DNA of 64,000 bases from Mycolicibacterium sphagni. GTDB taxonomy: Bacteria > Actinomycetota > Actinomycetes > Mycobacteriales > Mycobacteriaceae. A model generated the notes under the pieces. That model made no database searches, had not been told where the DNA came from, and worked only from the letters and a program-made list of their open reading frames with translations. The DNA lies in contig NZ_NOZR01000009.1 in NCBI RefSeq assembly GCF_002250655.1, forward strand, positions 1 through 64,000, in the 5' to 3' direction. Position numbers and translations under genes: made by a program. Shown piece by piece: positions 19,047 to 28,250 of the stretch (positions are counted from its first letter, which is position 1; each line of letters opens with the position of its first letter).

Positions 19047-19862
19047 ATGCGGGTGCTGTCGATCGACGACGCCGTCCTGGCCGCGCGGCCGGACCTCGGC
19101 GGCCCCTCCGAGCAGCCGGCCCACTCCCGAATCGCCACCTGGCTGGAGAAACTGATCGTCTCCGGGCGGCTGACACCTGGCGACAAGCTGCCCTCCGAGG
19201 TGGAGATCGCCGGCGCACTGGGCGTGAGCAGAATGACGCTGCGGCAGGCACTGGCGGCCATCGAGGCCAAGGGGCTCATCCGGCGCAGCCGGGGACGGTT
19301 CGGCGGGAATTTCGTCGAGACGCCGCGCTTGGAGTTCGACCACATCGGGCTGCCGGGCTTCACCGAGCAGCTGCGCCGGCTGGACATGTCCGCCGGTGCG
19401 CGGGTGATCAAGGCGGTCACCCGCCCGCCGTCGTCCGAGGTTCGGCAGGCCTTGAAGCTCAAACGAGGCGCCCACGTGCACGAGATCATCCGTATGCGAT
19501 CGGCCAACAGCACCCCGGTGCTGCTGGAGCAGACCTACCTGCCGGCCGCGCGGTTCCCCGGCCTGCTGTCCGCCGACCTCACCGGCTCGGTGTACGCGCT
19601 CATGGCCGAGGACTTCGACACCCCGTTGTTCGCCGCCGACGAGCACATCGAGGCGGTCCCGGCAACCGACTCGTCGGCCGAACTCCTGGGGGTGGCCGCG
19701 GGCGACCCATTGCTGTCGGTGACACGAACCGCATACGACCGCAACGATATTCCGGTGGAATTCTCCCACGACTACTTCCGCTCTGACCGAACCCGCATCC
19801 GGGTGCGCTCCGGTGTCGACCGCGGTCCCGACGCCGAGGTGGAGACCTCGCCGGCGTCCTAG
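19047..19862 (+). CDS. GntR/HutC-type transcriptional regulator
   Basis: In this 271-residue protein a winged HTH at about residues 25-95 ([23 protein letters not shown] then [10 protein letters not shown]) is followed by a UTRA ligand domain ([30 protein letters not shown], then LLEQTYLP and FSHDYFRSD). That combination is the HutC/PhnF subgroup. It is divergent from alr and convergent with the HAD gene, overlapping its stop by 4 bp. Its likely target is the HutC-like motif between the HAD and kinase genes. Confidence 0.9.
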   Translation: MRVLSIDDAVLAARPDLGGPSEQPAHSRIATWLEKLIVSGRLTPGDKLPSEVEIAGALGVSRMTLRQALAAIEAKGLIRRSRGRFGGNFVETPRLEFDHIGLPGFTEQLRRLDMSAGARVIKAVTRPPSSEVRQALKLKRGAHVHEIIRMRSANSTPVLLEQTYLPAARFPGLLSADLTGSVYALMAEDFDTPLFAADEHIEAVPATDSSAELLGVAAGDPLLSVTRTAYDRNDIPVEFSHDYFRSDRTRIRVRSGVDRGPDAEVETSPAS

Positions 19863-20602
19863 GATTCACGTAGCACGTGCCCGACGATGTCGGGCGAAAG
19901 ACGCGGAACCAAAGCCGGCGCGACGGCCATCAGTTCGTCGCTGGGCGCGAGACCAACCGCGACACAACGCATCCCGGCCGCTAATGCAGCCTGAACACCG
20001 GGCACCGAGTCCTCGAAAACCAGAATATTCGTTGGTGCGCAACCCAGTTGGCTGGCACCGGCGAGAAATCCCTCCGGATCGGGCTTGCCGCGGGTGACGT
20101 CTTCCTCGGCGACGACCACGCCGATCAACTCCCCGACCGGGCTGTTGGACAGGACGGCGCGGACGTCGTCGCGCTGAGCGCCGGTGACGATGGCCAGCGG
20201 AACCCCATGATCGGCCAGCCGCCGCACAAGGCGCACCGTGTCGGGCCGGATCGGGTTGTCGTCGGCGACCAGTTCACAGTAGCGCCGCTTGCGCAGGGCG
20301 AGCAGTGCGTCGACGTCGCGGTCGCGGGCACCGCTGATCTCCAGAGCTTTCTCGACGATCTCGCGGTCGCTATGGCCCAAGAGGTGGCGGTCGTAGTCCT
20401 GTTGGGTCATAGCCCAGTTCAGGTGCTCGCCGAACAGCTCACTGAAGATGCGGAACAGGATCGGCTCGTCGTCGGACAGCGTTCCGTTGAAGTCGAAGAT
20501 CACCGCGGGGCGCACGGTGCAGGCCCAAGCCGAGATGACCTCGCGGGCCGAGTGGGCATGGGGGTACGACGGCACGGCCGAGTCAAGCATTGGCGCCCCC
20601 AT
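19859..20602 (-). CDS. HAD-superfamily hydrolase with DxN motif
   Basis: This 247-residue HAD protein has motif [13 protein letters not shown], where the second Asp of the usual DxD is Asn. Motif II is IVTGAQ, the motif III Lys lies in RGKPDPEGF, and motif IV is VFEDSVPG. The cap is of the helical C1 type. The nucleophile Asp is kept, but the usual general acid/base is changed, as in some phosphonatase-like HADs, so ordinary phosphatase activity is uncertain. It is divergent from the choline-kinase-like gene and convergent with the GntR regulator. The first 30 residues are poorly constrained and the start may lie further in. Confidence 0.8.
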   Translation of the reverse strand: MGAPMLDSAVPSYPHAHSAREVISAWACTVRPAVIFDFNGTLSDDEPILFRIFSELFGEHLNWAMTQQDYDRHLLGHSDREIVEKALEISGARDRDVDALLALRKRRYCELVADDNPIRPDTVRLVRRLADHGVPLAIVTGAQRDDVRAVLSNSPVGELIGVVVAEEDVTRGKPDPEGFLAGASQLGCAPTNILVFEDSVPGVQAALAAGMRCVAVGLAPSDELMAVAPALVPRLSPDIVGHVLRES

Positions 20603-20609
20603 TAGTCAA

Positions 20610-20627
20610 TGGTCTAGTCTTTTAGAC
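20610..20627. promoter_or_regulatory. HutC/PhnF-like operator between the HAD and kinase genes
   Basis: TGGTCTAGTC followed by TTTTAGAC contains GTCTA-N6-TAGAC as an inverted repeat. GTCTAGTC is one base off the GTxTAxAC core of HutC/PhnF sites. It lies in the only gap between two divergent genes, next to a UTRA-type GntR gene. Confidence 0.5.
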
Positions 20628-20650
20628 GCGATGCCCCTCCCGGCGCAAGG

Positions 20651-21580
20651 ATGTCCTGTATGCCGTTCCTGTCCGACCCGGAACTGGATGCGCTGCTGGG
20701 ACAGCTGCCGGTCCTGGCCGGGCGGCCCCGCCAACTCGAGGAGCTTTCCGGCGGTCTGACCAACCGCAACATCAAGATCACCACGCCTTCTGGAATTTAC
20801 GTCGCCCGCTGCAGCGTCAACAGCACGAACCTTCTCGGCATCGATCGCGACAACGAGTACTACAACAGCAAGGCGGCCGAACAGGCCGGCGTCGGAGCGC
20901 CGGTGATCGACTACCGCCCCGACCTCGGTGTCCTATTGGTGGGCTTCCTCGAAGGCACCACCTTGACCAATGCCGACATGCAGCGGCCCGATGTGCTGGC
21001 GCGGGTGGCTGCCGGCTGCCAGGCACTGCACGCCGGACCGCGCTTCCGCGACCAGTTCAACATGTTCGAGCGTCAACCTGCCTACCTGAAGGTGGTGCAG
21101 GAACACGGGTTCCGGATACCGACCGACTATTTGTATTTCACCCGCGAGTTCTCGGCGATCAGGCGGATTCTCGGGTCAGCCGGGCACATCACCGTGCCAT
21201 GCAACAACGACCTGCTGGCGGGCAACTTCGTCGACACCGGTGAGAAGGTCTGGCTGATCGACTACGAGTATTCGGGCAACAACGATCCGTGCTTCGAGCT
21301 GGGCAACATCTGGGCCGAGTGCGGGCTGTCCACCGACCAACTCGAAGAACTGGTAACGCTCTACTACGGCCGCCGGTTGCGGCACAAGACCGCGCGAGCC
21401 CGGCTGCAGGGAATCGTCGGCAAGTACGGCTGGACCCTCTGGGGTTGCATCCAGAACGGCTCCAGTGACTTGGATTTCGACTTCTGGGGATGGGCGATGG
21501 AGCGCTACGAGTCCGCGGTCGCCGAGTTCCGGGGGCCGGACTTCCCACGCCTTCTCGCCGACGCACAAGCACCCGACTGA
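20651..21580 (+). CDS. Choline/ethanolamine-kinase-like phosphotransferase
   Basis: This 309-residue protein kinase-like fold is of the choline kinase type. It shows LSGGLTNRNIKI (the nucleotide loop), PCNNDLLAGNF (the Brenner loop, with Asn where HNDL is common) and VWLIDYEYSGNNDPCFELGN (the metal Asp and choline-kinase motif). It should phosphorylate a small amino alcohol. The start could be 20651 or the ATG at 20660, which has AAGG at a better distance. It is 16 bp upstream of a dimethylglycine-dehydrogenase-like gene, so the two are almost certainly cotranscribed and linked in substrate. Confidence 0.85.
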   Translation: MSCMPFLSDPELDALLGQLPVLAGRPRQLEELSGGLTNRNIKITTPSGIYVARCSVNSTNLLGIDRDNEYYNSKAAEQAGVGAPVIDYRPDLGVLLVGFLEGTTLTNADMQRPDVLARVAAGCQALHAGPRFRDQFNMFERQPAYLKVVQEHGFRIPTDYLYFTREFSAIRRILGSAGHITVPCNNDLLAGNFVDTGEKVWLIDYEYSGNNDPCFELGNIWAECGLSTDQLEELVTLYYGRRLRHKTARARLQGIVGKYGWTLWGCIQNGSSDLDFDFWGWAMERYESAVAEFRGPDFPRLLADAQAPD

Positions 21581-21596
21581 CGACCGATAGGAATAC

Positions 21597-24053
21597 ATGT
21601 CGACCCAAGAGCTACCCGGCCGCGCTCAGATCGTCATCATCGGCGGCGGTGTCATCGGCACCAGCGTCGCCTACCACCTCACCAAGTTGGGCCGCACCGA
21701 TATCGTGCTCCTCGAACAGGGCCAGCTTTCGTGCGGAACAACCTGGCATGCGGCGGGTTTGGTCGGGCAGCTGCGCGCGTCGGAGAGCGGCACCCGACTG
21801 GTCCAGTACTCCACCCAGCTGTACGCCGAGCTGGAGGCCGAGACAGGTCTGAGCGCCGGGTATAAGCAGTGCGGCGGCGTGACGGTGGCTCGCACCGAAG
21901 ACCGGATGACGCAGCTGCGCCGCACTGCGGCCAATGCGGCCGCTTACCAGCTCGACTGCGAACTGCTCAGTCCTGATGAGGCTTTCGAACGCTACCCGGT
22001 GATGCGAGTGGACGATCTGGTCGGAGCGATCTGGCTGCCGGCTGACGGCAAGGCCAACCCGACGGACCTGACGATGGCGCTGGCCAAGGGCGCCCGTCAG
22101 CGAGGCGCCAAGGTCGTCGAACACGTCCGGGTGCTCGACGTACTCACCGCAGACGGACGAGCGACCGGCGTGCGCACCGACGCCGGTGATATCGAAGCCG
22201 AAATTGTGGTCAACTGCGCCGGACAGTGGGCCAAGGCGATCGGCGCGCTGGCCGGGGTGAACGTGCCGCTGTACTCCGCCGAGCACTTCTACGTCGTCAC
22301 CGAGACCATCGCCGGCGTGCACCCCGACTTGCCGATCCTGCGTGATCCCGACGGCTACACCTACTTCAAGGAGGAAGTCGGGGGTCTGGTTATCGGTGGA
22401 TTCGAACCGGAAGCCAAGCCGTGGGTGGCTCCGGACAAGATCCCTTACCCCTTTGAATTCCAGCTCCTGGAGGAGGATTGGGAGCACTTCGAGATCCTGA
22501 TGAACAACGCTCTGTTGCGCATCCCAGACCTGGAGCACACCGGGTTGAAGAAGCTCTACAACGGGCCCGAGAGTTTCACCCCGGACAACCAGTTCATCCT
22601 CGGTGAAGCGCCCGAATGCGCGAATTTCTTTGTCGGCGCCGGGTTCAACTCGGTGGGTATCGCCTCGGCCGGCGGCGCCGGCCGGGCGCTGGCGGAGTGG
22701 ATCGTCAACGGCTCCCCTACGTCCGACCTCACCAGTGTCGACATCCGGCGCTTCGCACCGTTCAACGGCAACGTGGCCTGGCTTCACGACCGGGTGGCCG
22801 AGATTCTGGGCGTGCACTACGAGATTCCCTGGCCCAACCGCGAACTGGCGACCGCACGGCCGTTCCGCCGGTCGCCGGTGCACCATCTGCTGGCCGCCGG
22901 AGGAGCGAACTTCGGCAGCCGGATGGGCTGGGAGCGGGCCAACTTCTTCGCCCCGGCGGGCAGCGAGCCGGTTATCGAATATTCCTGGGGTAAGCAGAAC
23001 TGGCTACCCTGGTCGGCGGCCGAGCAGGTCAGTACCCGTACCGGCGTCGCGGTGTTCGACCAGACCTCGTTCTCCAAGTATGTGCTGGCCGGGCCGGACG
23101 CCGAGGCCGCGCTGCAGTGGCTGTGCACGGCGGATGTGGCTGTGCCGGTGGGCAAATCGGTGTACACCGGCATGCTCAACGAGCGCGGCACTTATGAGTC
23201 GGATGTCACCGTCACGCGCACGGGCGCGCAGGAGTTCCTGATCGTGAGCAGCGCGGCCACCACCGAGCGGGACAAGGATCACATCCGCAAGAACCTGCCG
23301 GCCGGGGCGCACGCCGAACTGGTCGACGTCACATCGTCGATGGCGGTCTTCGGGGTCATGGGCCCAAAGTCACGCGAGCTGCTCGGCAGCCTCACCGACG
23401 CGGACCTGTCCGACACCGCATTCCCGTTCGCCACCAGCCGGCTGATCTCGCTGGGCTACGCGACGGTGCGGGCGACCCGGATCACCTATGTGGGCGAACT
23501 GGGTTGGGAACTCTACGTTCCCGCCGAGTTCGCGGTGGGCGTGTACGAGGTTCTGCTGTCGGCCGGCGAGCGGTTCGGTATCGCCCGCGGCGGCTACTAC
23601 GCAATCGAGTCGATGCGTCTGGAGAAGGGCTACCGGGCCTTTGGCCGGGAACTGACGCCCAGCGAGAATCCCGTCGAGGCCGGGCTGCTGTTCGCCTGCA
23701 AACTCTCCTCCGATATCGACTTTCTGGGCCGCGTAGCGGTGGAGAAGGCCAAAGCCGAAGGGCCACGCCGGCGGCTGGTCAGCTTCGCCGTCAACTCGCC
23801 CGAGCCGATGCTGTGGGGCGGTGAGCTGATCCTGCGCGACGGCGCCGTCGCCGGACAGGTCACTTCGGCGGCGTGGGGCGCGACCACCGGCGCCTGCGTC
23901 GGGCTCGGTTACGTCAGATCCGCCGACGACGCGGTCGTCACTCCCGACTGGGTGCGGGCAGGCTCCTACGCCGTCAATGTCGGCGGCGAAACGTACCCGA
24001 TCACCGTGTCACTCAAGGCCATCTACGACCCCGCCAATGAGCGGGTCCGCTAG
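21597..24053 (+). CDS. FAD-dependent dimethylglycine/sarcosine dehydrogenase-like protein
   Basis: This 818-residue two-domain enzyme has an N-terminal FAD oxidoreductase (IVIIGGGVIGTSVAYHL at residues 12-28). His51 in GTTWHAAGL is at the position that covalently holds FAD in dimethylglycine dehydrogenase. The C-terminal half is a GcvT-like folate domain (YVGELGWELYVPAEF, ESMRLEKGYRAFGRELTPSENP). The family oxidatively removes N-methyl groups and passes formaldehyde to tetrahydrofolate. Together with the kinase-like gene it suggests catabolism of choline-like or N-methylated compounds. Its stop overlaps that of the convergent Ddn-like gene by 3 bp. Confidence 0.88.
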   Translation: MSTQELPGRAQIVIIGGGVIGTSVAYHLTKLGRTDIVLLEQGQLSCGTTWHAAGLVGQLRASESGTRLVQYSTQLYAELEAETGLSAGYKQCGGVTVARTEDRMTQLRRTAANAAAYQLDCELLSPDEAFERYPVMRVDDLVGAIWLPADGKANPTDLTMALAKGARQRGAKVVEHVRVLDVLTADGRATGVRTDAGDIEAEIVVNCAGQWAKAIGALAGVNVPLYSAEHFYVVTETIAGVHPDLPILRDPDGYTYFKEEVGGLVIGGFEPEAKPWVAPDKIPYPFEFQLLEEDWEHFEILMNNALLRIPDLEHTGLKKLYNGPESFTPDNQFILGEAPECANFFVGAGFNSVGIASAGGAGRALAEWIVNGSPTSDLTSVDIRRFAPFNGNVAWLHDRVAEILGVHYEIPWPNRELATARPFRRSPVHHLLAAGGANFGSRMGWERANFFAPAGSEPVIEYSWGKQNWLPWSAAEQVSTRTGVAVFDQTSFSKYVLAGPDAEAALQWLCTADVAVPVGKSVYTGMLNERGTYESDVTVTRTGAQEFLIVSSAATTERDKDHIRKNLPAGAHAELVDVTSSMAVFGVMGPKSRELLGSLTDADLSDTAFPFATSRLISLGYATVRATRITYVGELGWELYVPAEFAVGVYEVLLSAGERFGIARGGYYAIESMRLEKGYRAFGRELTPSENPVEAGLLFACKLSSDIDFLGRVAVEKAKAEGPRRRLVSFAVNSPEPMLWGGELILRDGAVAGQVTSAAWGATTGACVGLGYVRSADDAVVTPDWVRAGSYAVNVGGETYPITVSLKAIYDPANERVR

Positions 24054-24544
24054 CTTTCGGCGTTGAATGTTGTCGTCGGTCGCAGCAGATTCAACATGAC
24101 GACCGGAATCCGTCGACTCGTGGACTGCTGATACGTGATGTAGGGCGGATACAGGTGACACATGTACTCCCACACCTGATGCCGTTCATCACCTTCCGGT
24201 TCGCGCCAGCCGGCCTCGAACGCCTGGGTGGCGATCTGCACGTCCAGCGTGTCGCCGGACGCGACGTTCAGGTACCACTGCGGATGACTGTCGGCGCCGC
24301 CTTTCGACGCGACGATCACGATTTCACCGCCGAAGTTGCCGTAGATCAGTGGCTTTATGTAGCGCTGACCCGACGTGCGTCCCGGATAGCGAATCAGGCA
24401 ATGGGTGGTGAATGAGCGGCCACCAACATCGCTCAGGTCGAGGATGTGCCCCTGCGCGCCACCGGATTCGAGGTACGTCGCGAGGTGCTGCGCCGTCCAC
24501 TGCGCTCGGCTGGCGCGTATTTCCGCGGCGTCGGAGTCAGCCAT
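24050..24544 (-). CDS. Nitroreductase/deazaflavin-dependent oxidoreductase family protein
   Basis: This 164-residue split-barrel protein resembles the Ddn/DUF385 family of mycobacterial F420-dependent reductases, with RYPGRTSGQRYIKPLIYG then IVIVASKGGADSHPQWYLNV. Cofactor use (F420 or flavin) is inferred from family. The start at 24544 overlaps the gadB stop by one base (TGATG), so gadB and this gene are coupled. An upstream in-frame extension lies inside gadB and is not likely. Confidence 0.82.
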   Translation of the reverse strand: MADSDAAEIRASRAQWTAQHLATYLESGGAQGHILDLSDVGGRSFTTHCLIRYPGRTSGQRYIKPLIYGNFGGEIVIVASKGGADSHPQWYLNVASGDTLDVQIATQAFEAGWREPEGDERHQVWEYMCHLYPPYITYQQSTSRRIPVVMLNLLRPTTTFNAES

Positions 24545-25923
24545 CAGTGCGAGAAGTGTTCTTGGGTGAAGTACCCGTCGGGCTTGATCGCGTCCAAATG
24601 GGTGAGCACAGCGTTGAGGTCCGCCCACAGCGAGCGGGCCAGGTCGGCCGAGAAGCCCTCACGCACCACGACCCGCAGCACCGCAATATTCTCGGCGCCT
24701 TCGGGCATCGTGTAGGCGGGCACCTGCCAGCCATAGGAGCGCAGCCCCGCCGACACGTCGAACTCGTTGTAGCCGAAGCCGCCCTTCAACCGGAATGCCA
24801 CCACCGGGATTGCCGAGCCGTCGGAGATCACCTCGAAGTGCTCGCAACCCTCCAGCTGATCGGACAACCAGCGGGCCGTGCTCGCAAGGCACTGCATCAC
24901 ATGGGTGTAACCGGCACGGCCCAGCCGCAGGAAGTTGTAGTACTGGCCGACCACCTGGTTGCCCGGGCGGGAGAAGTTGAGTGTGAACGTCGGCATGTCA
25001 CCGCCGAGGTAGTTGACCCGGAACACCAGATCTTCGGGAAGACAATCGGCGTTGCGCCACACCACGAATCCGATACCCGGATAGGTCAGCCCGTACTTGT
25101 GGCCGCTGACGTTGATCGAGGCCACCCGTGGCAATCGGAAGTCCCACTTGACGTCGGGGTGCAGGAACGGCACCACGAACCCGCCGCTGGCGGCATCCAC
25201 GTGCACCGGGATGTCAAGTCCCTTGTCCTGCTGCAGTTTGTCCAGGGCAGCGCAGATGTCCGCGATCGGCTCCAGCTCACCGGTGTAGGTGGTGCCCAGG
25301 ATCCCCACCACGCCGATGGTGTCCTCGTCGACGTACTCCAGGACCTGCTCGGGGGTGATGACGTAGCGATCCTCGGCCATCGGGAGGTAGCGCGGCTCGA
25401 CTTCGAAATAGCGGCAGAACTTCTCCCACACCACCTGCACGTTGGAGCCCATCACCAGGTTGGGCGTGCGGCCCTTCCACTTGTCACCGACGCGCTCCTT
25501 CCACCGCCACTTCAGCGCCAGCCCGCCGAGCATCACCGCCTCCGACGAACCGATGGTTGACACGCCGACCGCCGTGGAGGCGTCGTCGTCGCGCAGGTTC
25601 TCGGCGTGAAACAGATCGGCAACCATTGCCACGCAACGTGATTCGATGGCTGCCGTCGCCGGGTACTCGTCCTTGTCGATCATGTTCTTGTCGAACGTCT
25701 CGGCCATCAGCTTCTCGGCCTCGGGGTCCATCCATGTCGTGACGAACGTCGCGAGGTTGAGCCTCGAGCTGCCGTCGAGCATCAGCTCGTCGTGGATGAA
25801 GCGGTATGCCGCAGAGGGTTCCATCGCATCATCGGGTAACCGCAGCGATGGAATGGGGTCGTTGGCCAGCCGCCCGGTATAGGCCGGTGCGATCGACGGG
25901 GAACGGTACTTGACGTGAGGCAC
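24544..25923 (-). CDS. gadB: Glutamate decarboxylase
   Basis: This 459-residue PLP enzyme converts glutamate to GABA. The PLP lysine is about Lys276 in NVSGHKYG. HVDAASGGFVVPF carries the pyridine-binding Asp, and GTTYTGELEPI and STIGSSEAVMLG are characteristic of group II decarboxylases. The length matches bacterial GadB. It lies downstream of nnrD by 12 bp, the same order as in M. tuberculosis (Rv3433c-Rv3432c). It probably serves acid resistance or the GABA shunt. Confidence 0.95.
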   Translation of the reverse strand: MPHVKYRSPSIAPAYTGRLANDPIPSLRLPDDAMEPSAAYRFIHDELMLDGSSRLNLATFVTTWMDPEAEKLMAETFDKNMIDKDEYPATAAIESRCVAMVADLFHAENLRDDDASTAVGVSTIGSSEAVMLGGLALKWRWKERVGDKWKGRTPNLVMGSNVQVVWEKFCRYFEVEPRYLPMAEDRYVITPEQVLEYVDEDTIGVVGILGTTYTGELEPIADICAALDKLQQDKGLDIPVHVDAASGGFVVPFLHPDVKWDFRLPRVASINVSGHKYGLTYPGIGFVVWRNADCLPEDLVFRVNYLGGDMPTFTLNFSRPGNQVVGQYYNFLRLGRAGYTHVMQCLASTARWLSDQLEGCEHFEVISDGSAIPVVAFRLKGGFGYNEFDVSAGLRSYGWQVPAYTMPEGAENIAVLRVVVREGFSADLARSLWADLNAVLTHLDAIKPDGYFTQEHFSH

Positions 25924-25935
25924 AAAGGGTCCTTT

Positions 25936-27357
25936 CTAGAGTTCTGCGATGGCTTGACGAATATGGGCGAGGATGCGCGAGGCGGACGTGGGTACCGAGG
26001 CGGGGCCGGGGTCGGCGGCCGAGGCGTTGGCTGCCCGGGCGTGCACGAACGCCGCAGCGGCAGCCGCCTCGATCGGTGGTAACCCCGAGGCCAACAGCGC
26101 CCCGATCATGCCGGACAGCACGTCACCGGATCCGGCGGTCGCCGCCCACGACCCACCTGCCGGGTTCAGGTAGGTCTTGCCGGATGGGTCGGCGATGACG
26201 GTGACATTGCCCTTCAGCAGCACGGTGGCACCGAACGCTTCGGTAAGCCTGCGGGTGGCTGCCACCCGGTCCTCCCCCGGCGGTGCGCCCGCGAGCCGGG
26301 CGAATTCGCCGGCGTGCGGGGTGAGCACCGTGGGAGCCGTGCGCCCGGCCACCAGATCAGGCTGCGCGGCCAGCATCGTCAGGGCATCGGCGTCGACAAC
26401 CACCGGCAGCGAGGTGCCAAGAGCGAAATGCAAAGCCCCGAAAGCATTTTGATCGGTCCCCAGACCGGGCCCGACGACCCAGGCCTGAACCCGGCCAGCC
26501 CCGTGCGGGTTCGGTGCGGCCACCACCTCAGGCCAATGAGACACCACCTCGGCCGCTGCCGACCCGGCGTAGCGCTTCATGCCAGACGTCGAGGCCACCG
26601 CGGCCCCGGTACACAGGATCGCGGCACCGGGATAGGTGGAGGAGCCGGCCAGGATGCCGGTGACTCCCTGGCTGTACTTGTCGTCATGCACGCCCGGCAG
26701 CGGCCAGCGGGCCTTGACGTCGGCGGCCTCGAATCCCACGACATCGGTGGGGGGCAGGTCCAGCCCGATGTCGACGAGTTCGACGCGGCCGCAGTCGGCC
26801 AGGGCATGAACGGGTTTGAGTCCGCCGAAGGTGACGGTGAGGGCGGCACGTACCGCAGGACCGGTGATCGCACCGGTCTGCACATCGATGCCGCTGGGAA
26901 TGTCGACTGCCACCACCGGAATCCCGGCGTCCTCGACCGCGGCGAACAGCTCGGCGGCCGCCGGCCGTAGCGGGCCGGTGCCCGAGATGCCGACGACCCC
27001 GTCGATCACCAGATCTGCCGCGGGCGGGACGGTGGGCACCACCCGGCCTCCTGCGGCCCGAAAGGCCGCCAACGCCTTGGGGTGGGTGCGTTCGGGGTTG
27101 AGCAGCACCGCGGTCACCGCCACACCCCGGCGGCGCAGGAACGTTGCCGACCACAATGCGTCGCCACCGTTGTCACCCGATCCGACGACCGCGCACACGT
27201 GGCGACCGGCCAGTGCGCCCGTGCGGGCCCGCAGTTCCTTGGCAATCGCGGCAGCCAGGCCGTAGGCGGCACGACGCATCAGCACACCATCGGGCAAGCT
27301 GGCCAACAGGGGCGCCTCGGCAGCGCGGATCGTGTCGGCGGTGTAGTAGTGCCGCAT
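25936..27357 (-). CDS. nnrD: Bifunctional NAD(P)H-hydrate epimerase/dehydratase
   Basis: This is a metabolite-repair enzyme of about 473 residues. The N-terminal YjeF_N epimerase part has CAVVGSGDNGGDALWSATFLRRRG and DGVVGISGTGPL. The C-terminal carbohydrate-kinase-like ADP-dependent dehydratase part has QGVTGILAGSSTYPGAAILC, VVDADALTMLA, LTPHAGEFARL and the catalytic AATAGSGDVLSGM. It restores NAD(P)H from its hydrated forms. The start is MRHYYTADTIR at 27357, the family's conserved N-terminus. Confidence 0.95.
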   Translation of the reverse strand: MRHYYTADTIRAAEAPLLASLPDGVLMRRAAYGLAAAIAKELRARTGALAGRHVCAVVGSGDNGGDALWSATFLRRRGVAVTAVLLNPERTHPKALAAFRAAGGRVVPTVPPAADLVIDGVVGISGTGPLRPAAAELFAAVEDAGIPVVAVDIPSGIDVQTGAITGPAVRAALTVTFGGLKPVHALADCGRVELVDIGLDLPPTDVVGFEAADVKARWPLPGVHDDKYSQGVTGILAGSSTYPGAAILCTGAAVASTSGMKRYAGSAAAEVVSHWPEVVAAPNPHGAGRVQAWVVGPGLGTDQNAFGALHFALGTSLPVVVDADALTMLAAQPDLVAGRTAPTVLTPHAGEFARLAGAPPGEDRVAATRRLTEAFGATVLLKGNVTVIADPSGKTYLNPAGGSWAATAGSGDVLSGMIGALLASGLPPIEAAAAAAFVHARAANASAADPGPASVPTSASRILAHIRQAIAEL

Positions 27358-27499
27358 CGGCACCAAGGCTACGTGCTGAACGGGCGATAACAGCGAAGTC
27401 CGGGTATTCGCACCGCATGACAGATCGCGGTTGCTCCAGGAACTGCCCGAGATCGAACGTGCGAGGTGGCACGCGCTCTGGCTACTGGCCGACCCCGGC

Positions 27500-27511
27500 T
27501 ATTCTTTTGGA
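27500..27511 (+). promoter_or_regulatory. Leaderless promoter of the TetR gene
   Basis: TATTCT at 27500-27505 fits the mycobacterial TANNNT -10. Six bases later the GTG start codon begins, so transcription probably starts on the start codon itself. Confidence 0.6.
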
Positions 27512-28183
27512 GTGATCGAGCCAGATTCTGAGCGGCCCCCCGCAGCCGTCAACGGCCGCAGCCTGACCCGGAAGGGACTTCAGACCCGAGACCGGATCGT
27601 CACCGCGGCCGCAGATCTGATGCAGGCACGAGGAGTCGCCCGCACCACGATCGAGGACATCCAAGCGGCCGCCGGCGTGAGCTCGTCTCAGCTATACCAC
27701 TACTTCGCCGACAAGGCAGCGCTGGTGGCCGCGGTCATCGAACTGCAGGGCCAACGGGTACTCGACGTCCAACATCTGGGCTTGGACCGGCTGACATGCC
27801 TGGACGACCTCTGGCGTTGGCGCGATCTCGTAGTCGGCATTCGCACAGCTCAGAACTGCATCGGCGGATGCCCGCTGGGCTCGCTCGCCTCGGATCTGTC
27901 GGAAACAGACGCGCTGGCCCGCGCTCAGCTGGCGCGCTGGTTCGCCGAGTGGGAACGGGTCCTGCGCGACGGTCTGGCGGCGATGGCAGCCGCGGGCCAA
28001 TTCACGTCGGGCACCGACACCGACCGCCTGGCGCTGGCGTTGTTGGCCGCCACCCAGGGCGGCCTGCTACTCAGCCAGGTCAACCGCGAGACAATCGCCC
28101 TCGCTGCCGCGATGGACACCGTCATCACCCAAATCGGCGCCCACTTGACCGAGGCGGCTCGCCTGGCCGTCCGACGGAGCTGA
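27512..28183 (+). CDS. TetR-family transcriptional regulator
   Basis: In this 223-residue protein the N-terminal HTH (TIEDIQAAAGVSSSQLYHYFADKAALVAAVI) is typical of TetR. The ligand domain includes CIGGCPLGSLASDLSE, a Cys-containing segment seen in the AcrR-like branch that controls quinone or redox genes. I start at the leaderless GTG; the open frame 27 codons upstream lacks a promoter. It is 67 bp upstream of a peroxiredoxin-like gene that it probably represses. Confidence 0.87.
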   Translation: MIEPDSERPPAAVNGRSLTRKGLQTRDRIVTAAADLMQARGVARTTIEDIQAAAGVSSSQLYHYFADKAALVAAVIELQGQRVLDVQHLGLDRLTCLDDLWRWRDLVVGIRTAQNCIGGCPLGSLASDLSETDALARAQLARWFAEWERVLRDGLAAMAAAGQFTSGTDTDRLALALLAATQGGLLLSQVNRETIALAAAMDTVITQIGAHLTEAARLAVRRS

Positions 28184-28193
28184 CTTTTTGGTG

Positions 28194-28221
28194 TTGACAC
28201 TCCATTTTTTGCTCGACACTC
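28194..28221 (+). promoter_or_regulatory. Promoter/operator region of the peroxiredoxin-like gene
   Basis: TTGACA at 28194-28199 is a perfect -35. GACACTC occurs at 28196-28202 and again at 28215-28221 as a direct repeat, possibly a regulator site. The -10 is not clear. A GAGAGGAG ribosome site precedes the GTG at 28251. Confidence 0.45.
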
Positions 28222-28250
28222 TCGAAGGCGAACGAACGAGAGGAGTCAGC

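Noticed and set aside
18951..19769. Long N-terminal extension of alr
   Set aside because: It runs antisense to the GntR gene, is low-complexity and has no counterpart in known alanine racemases.
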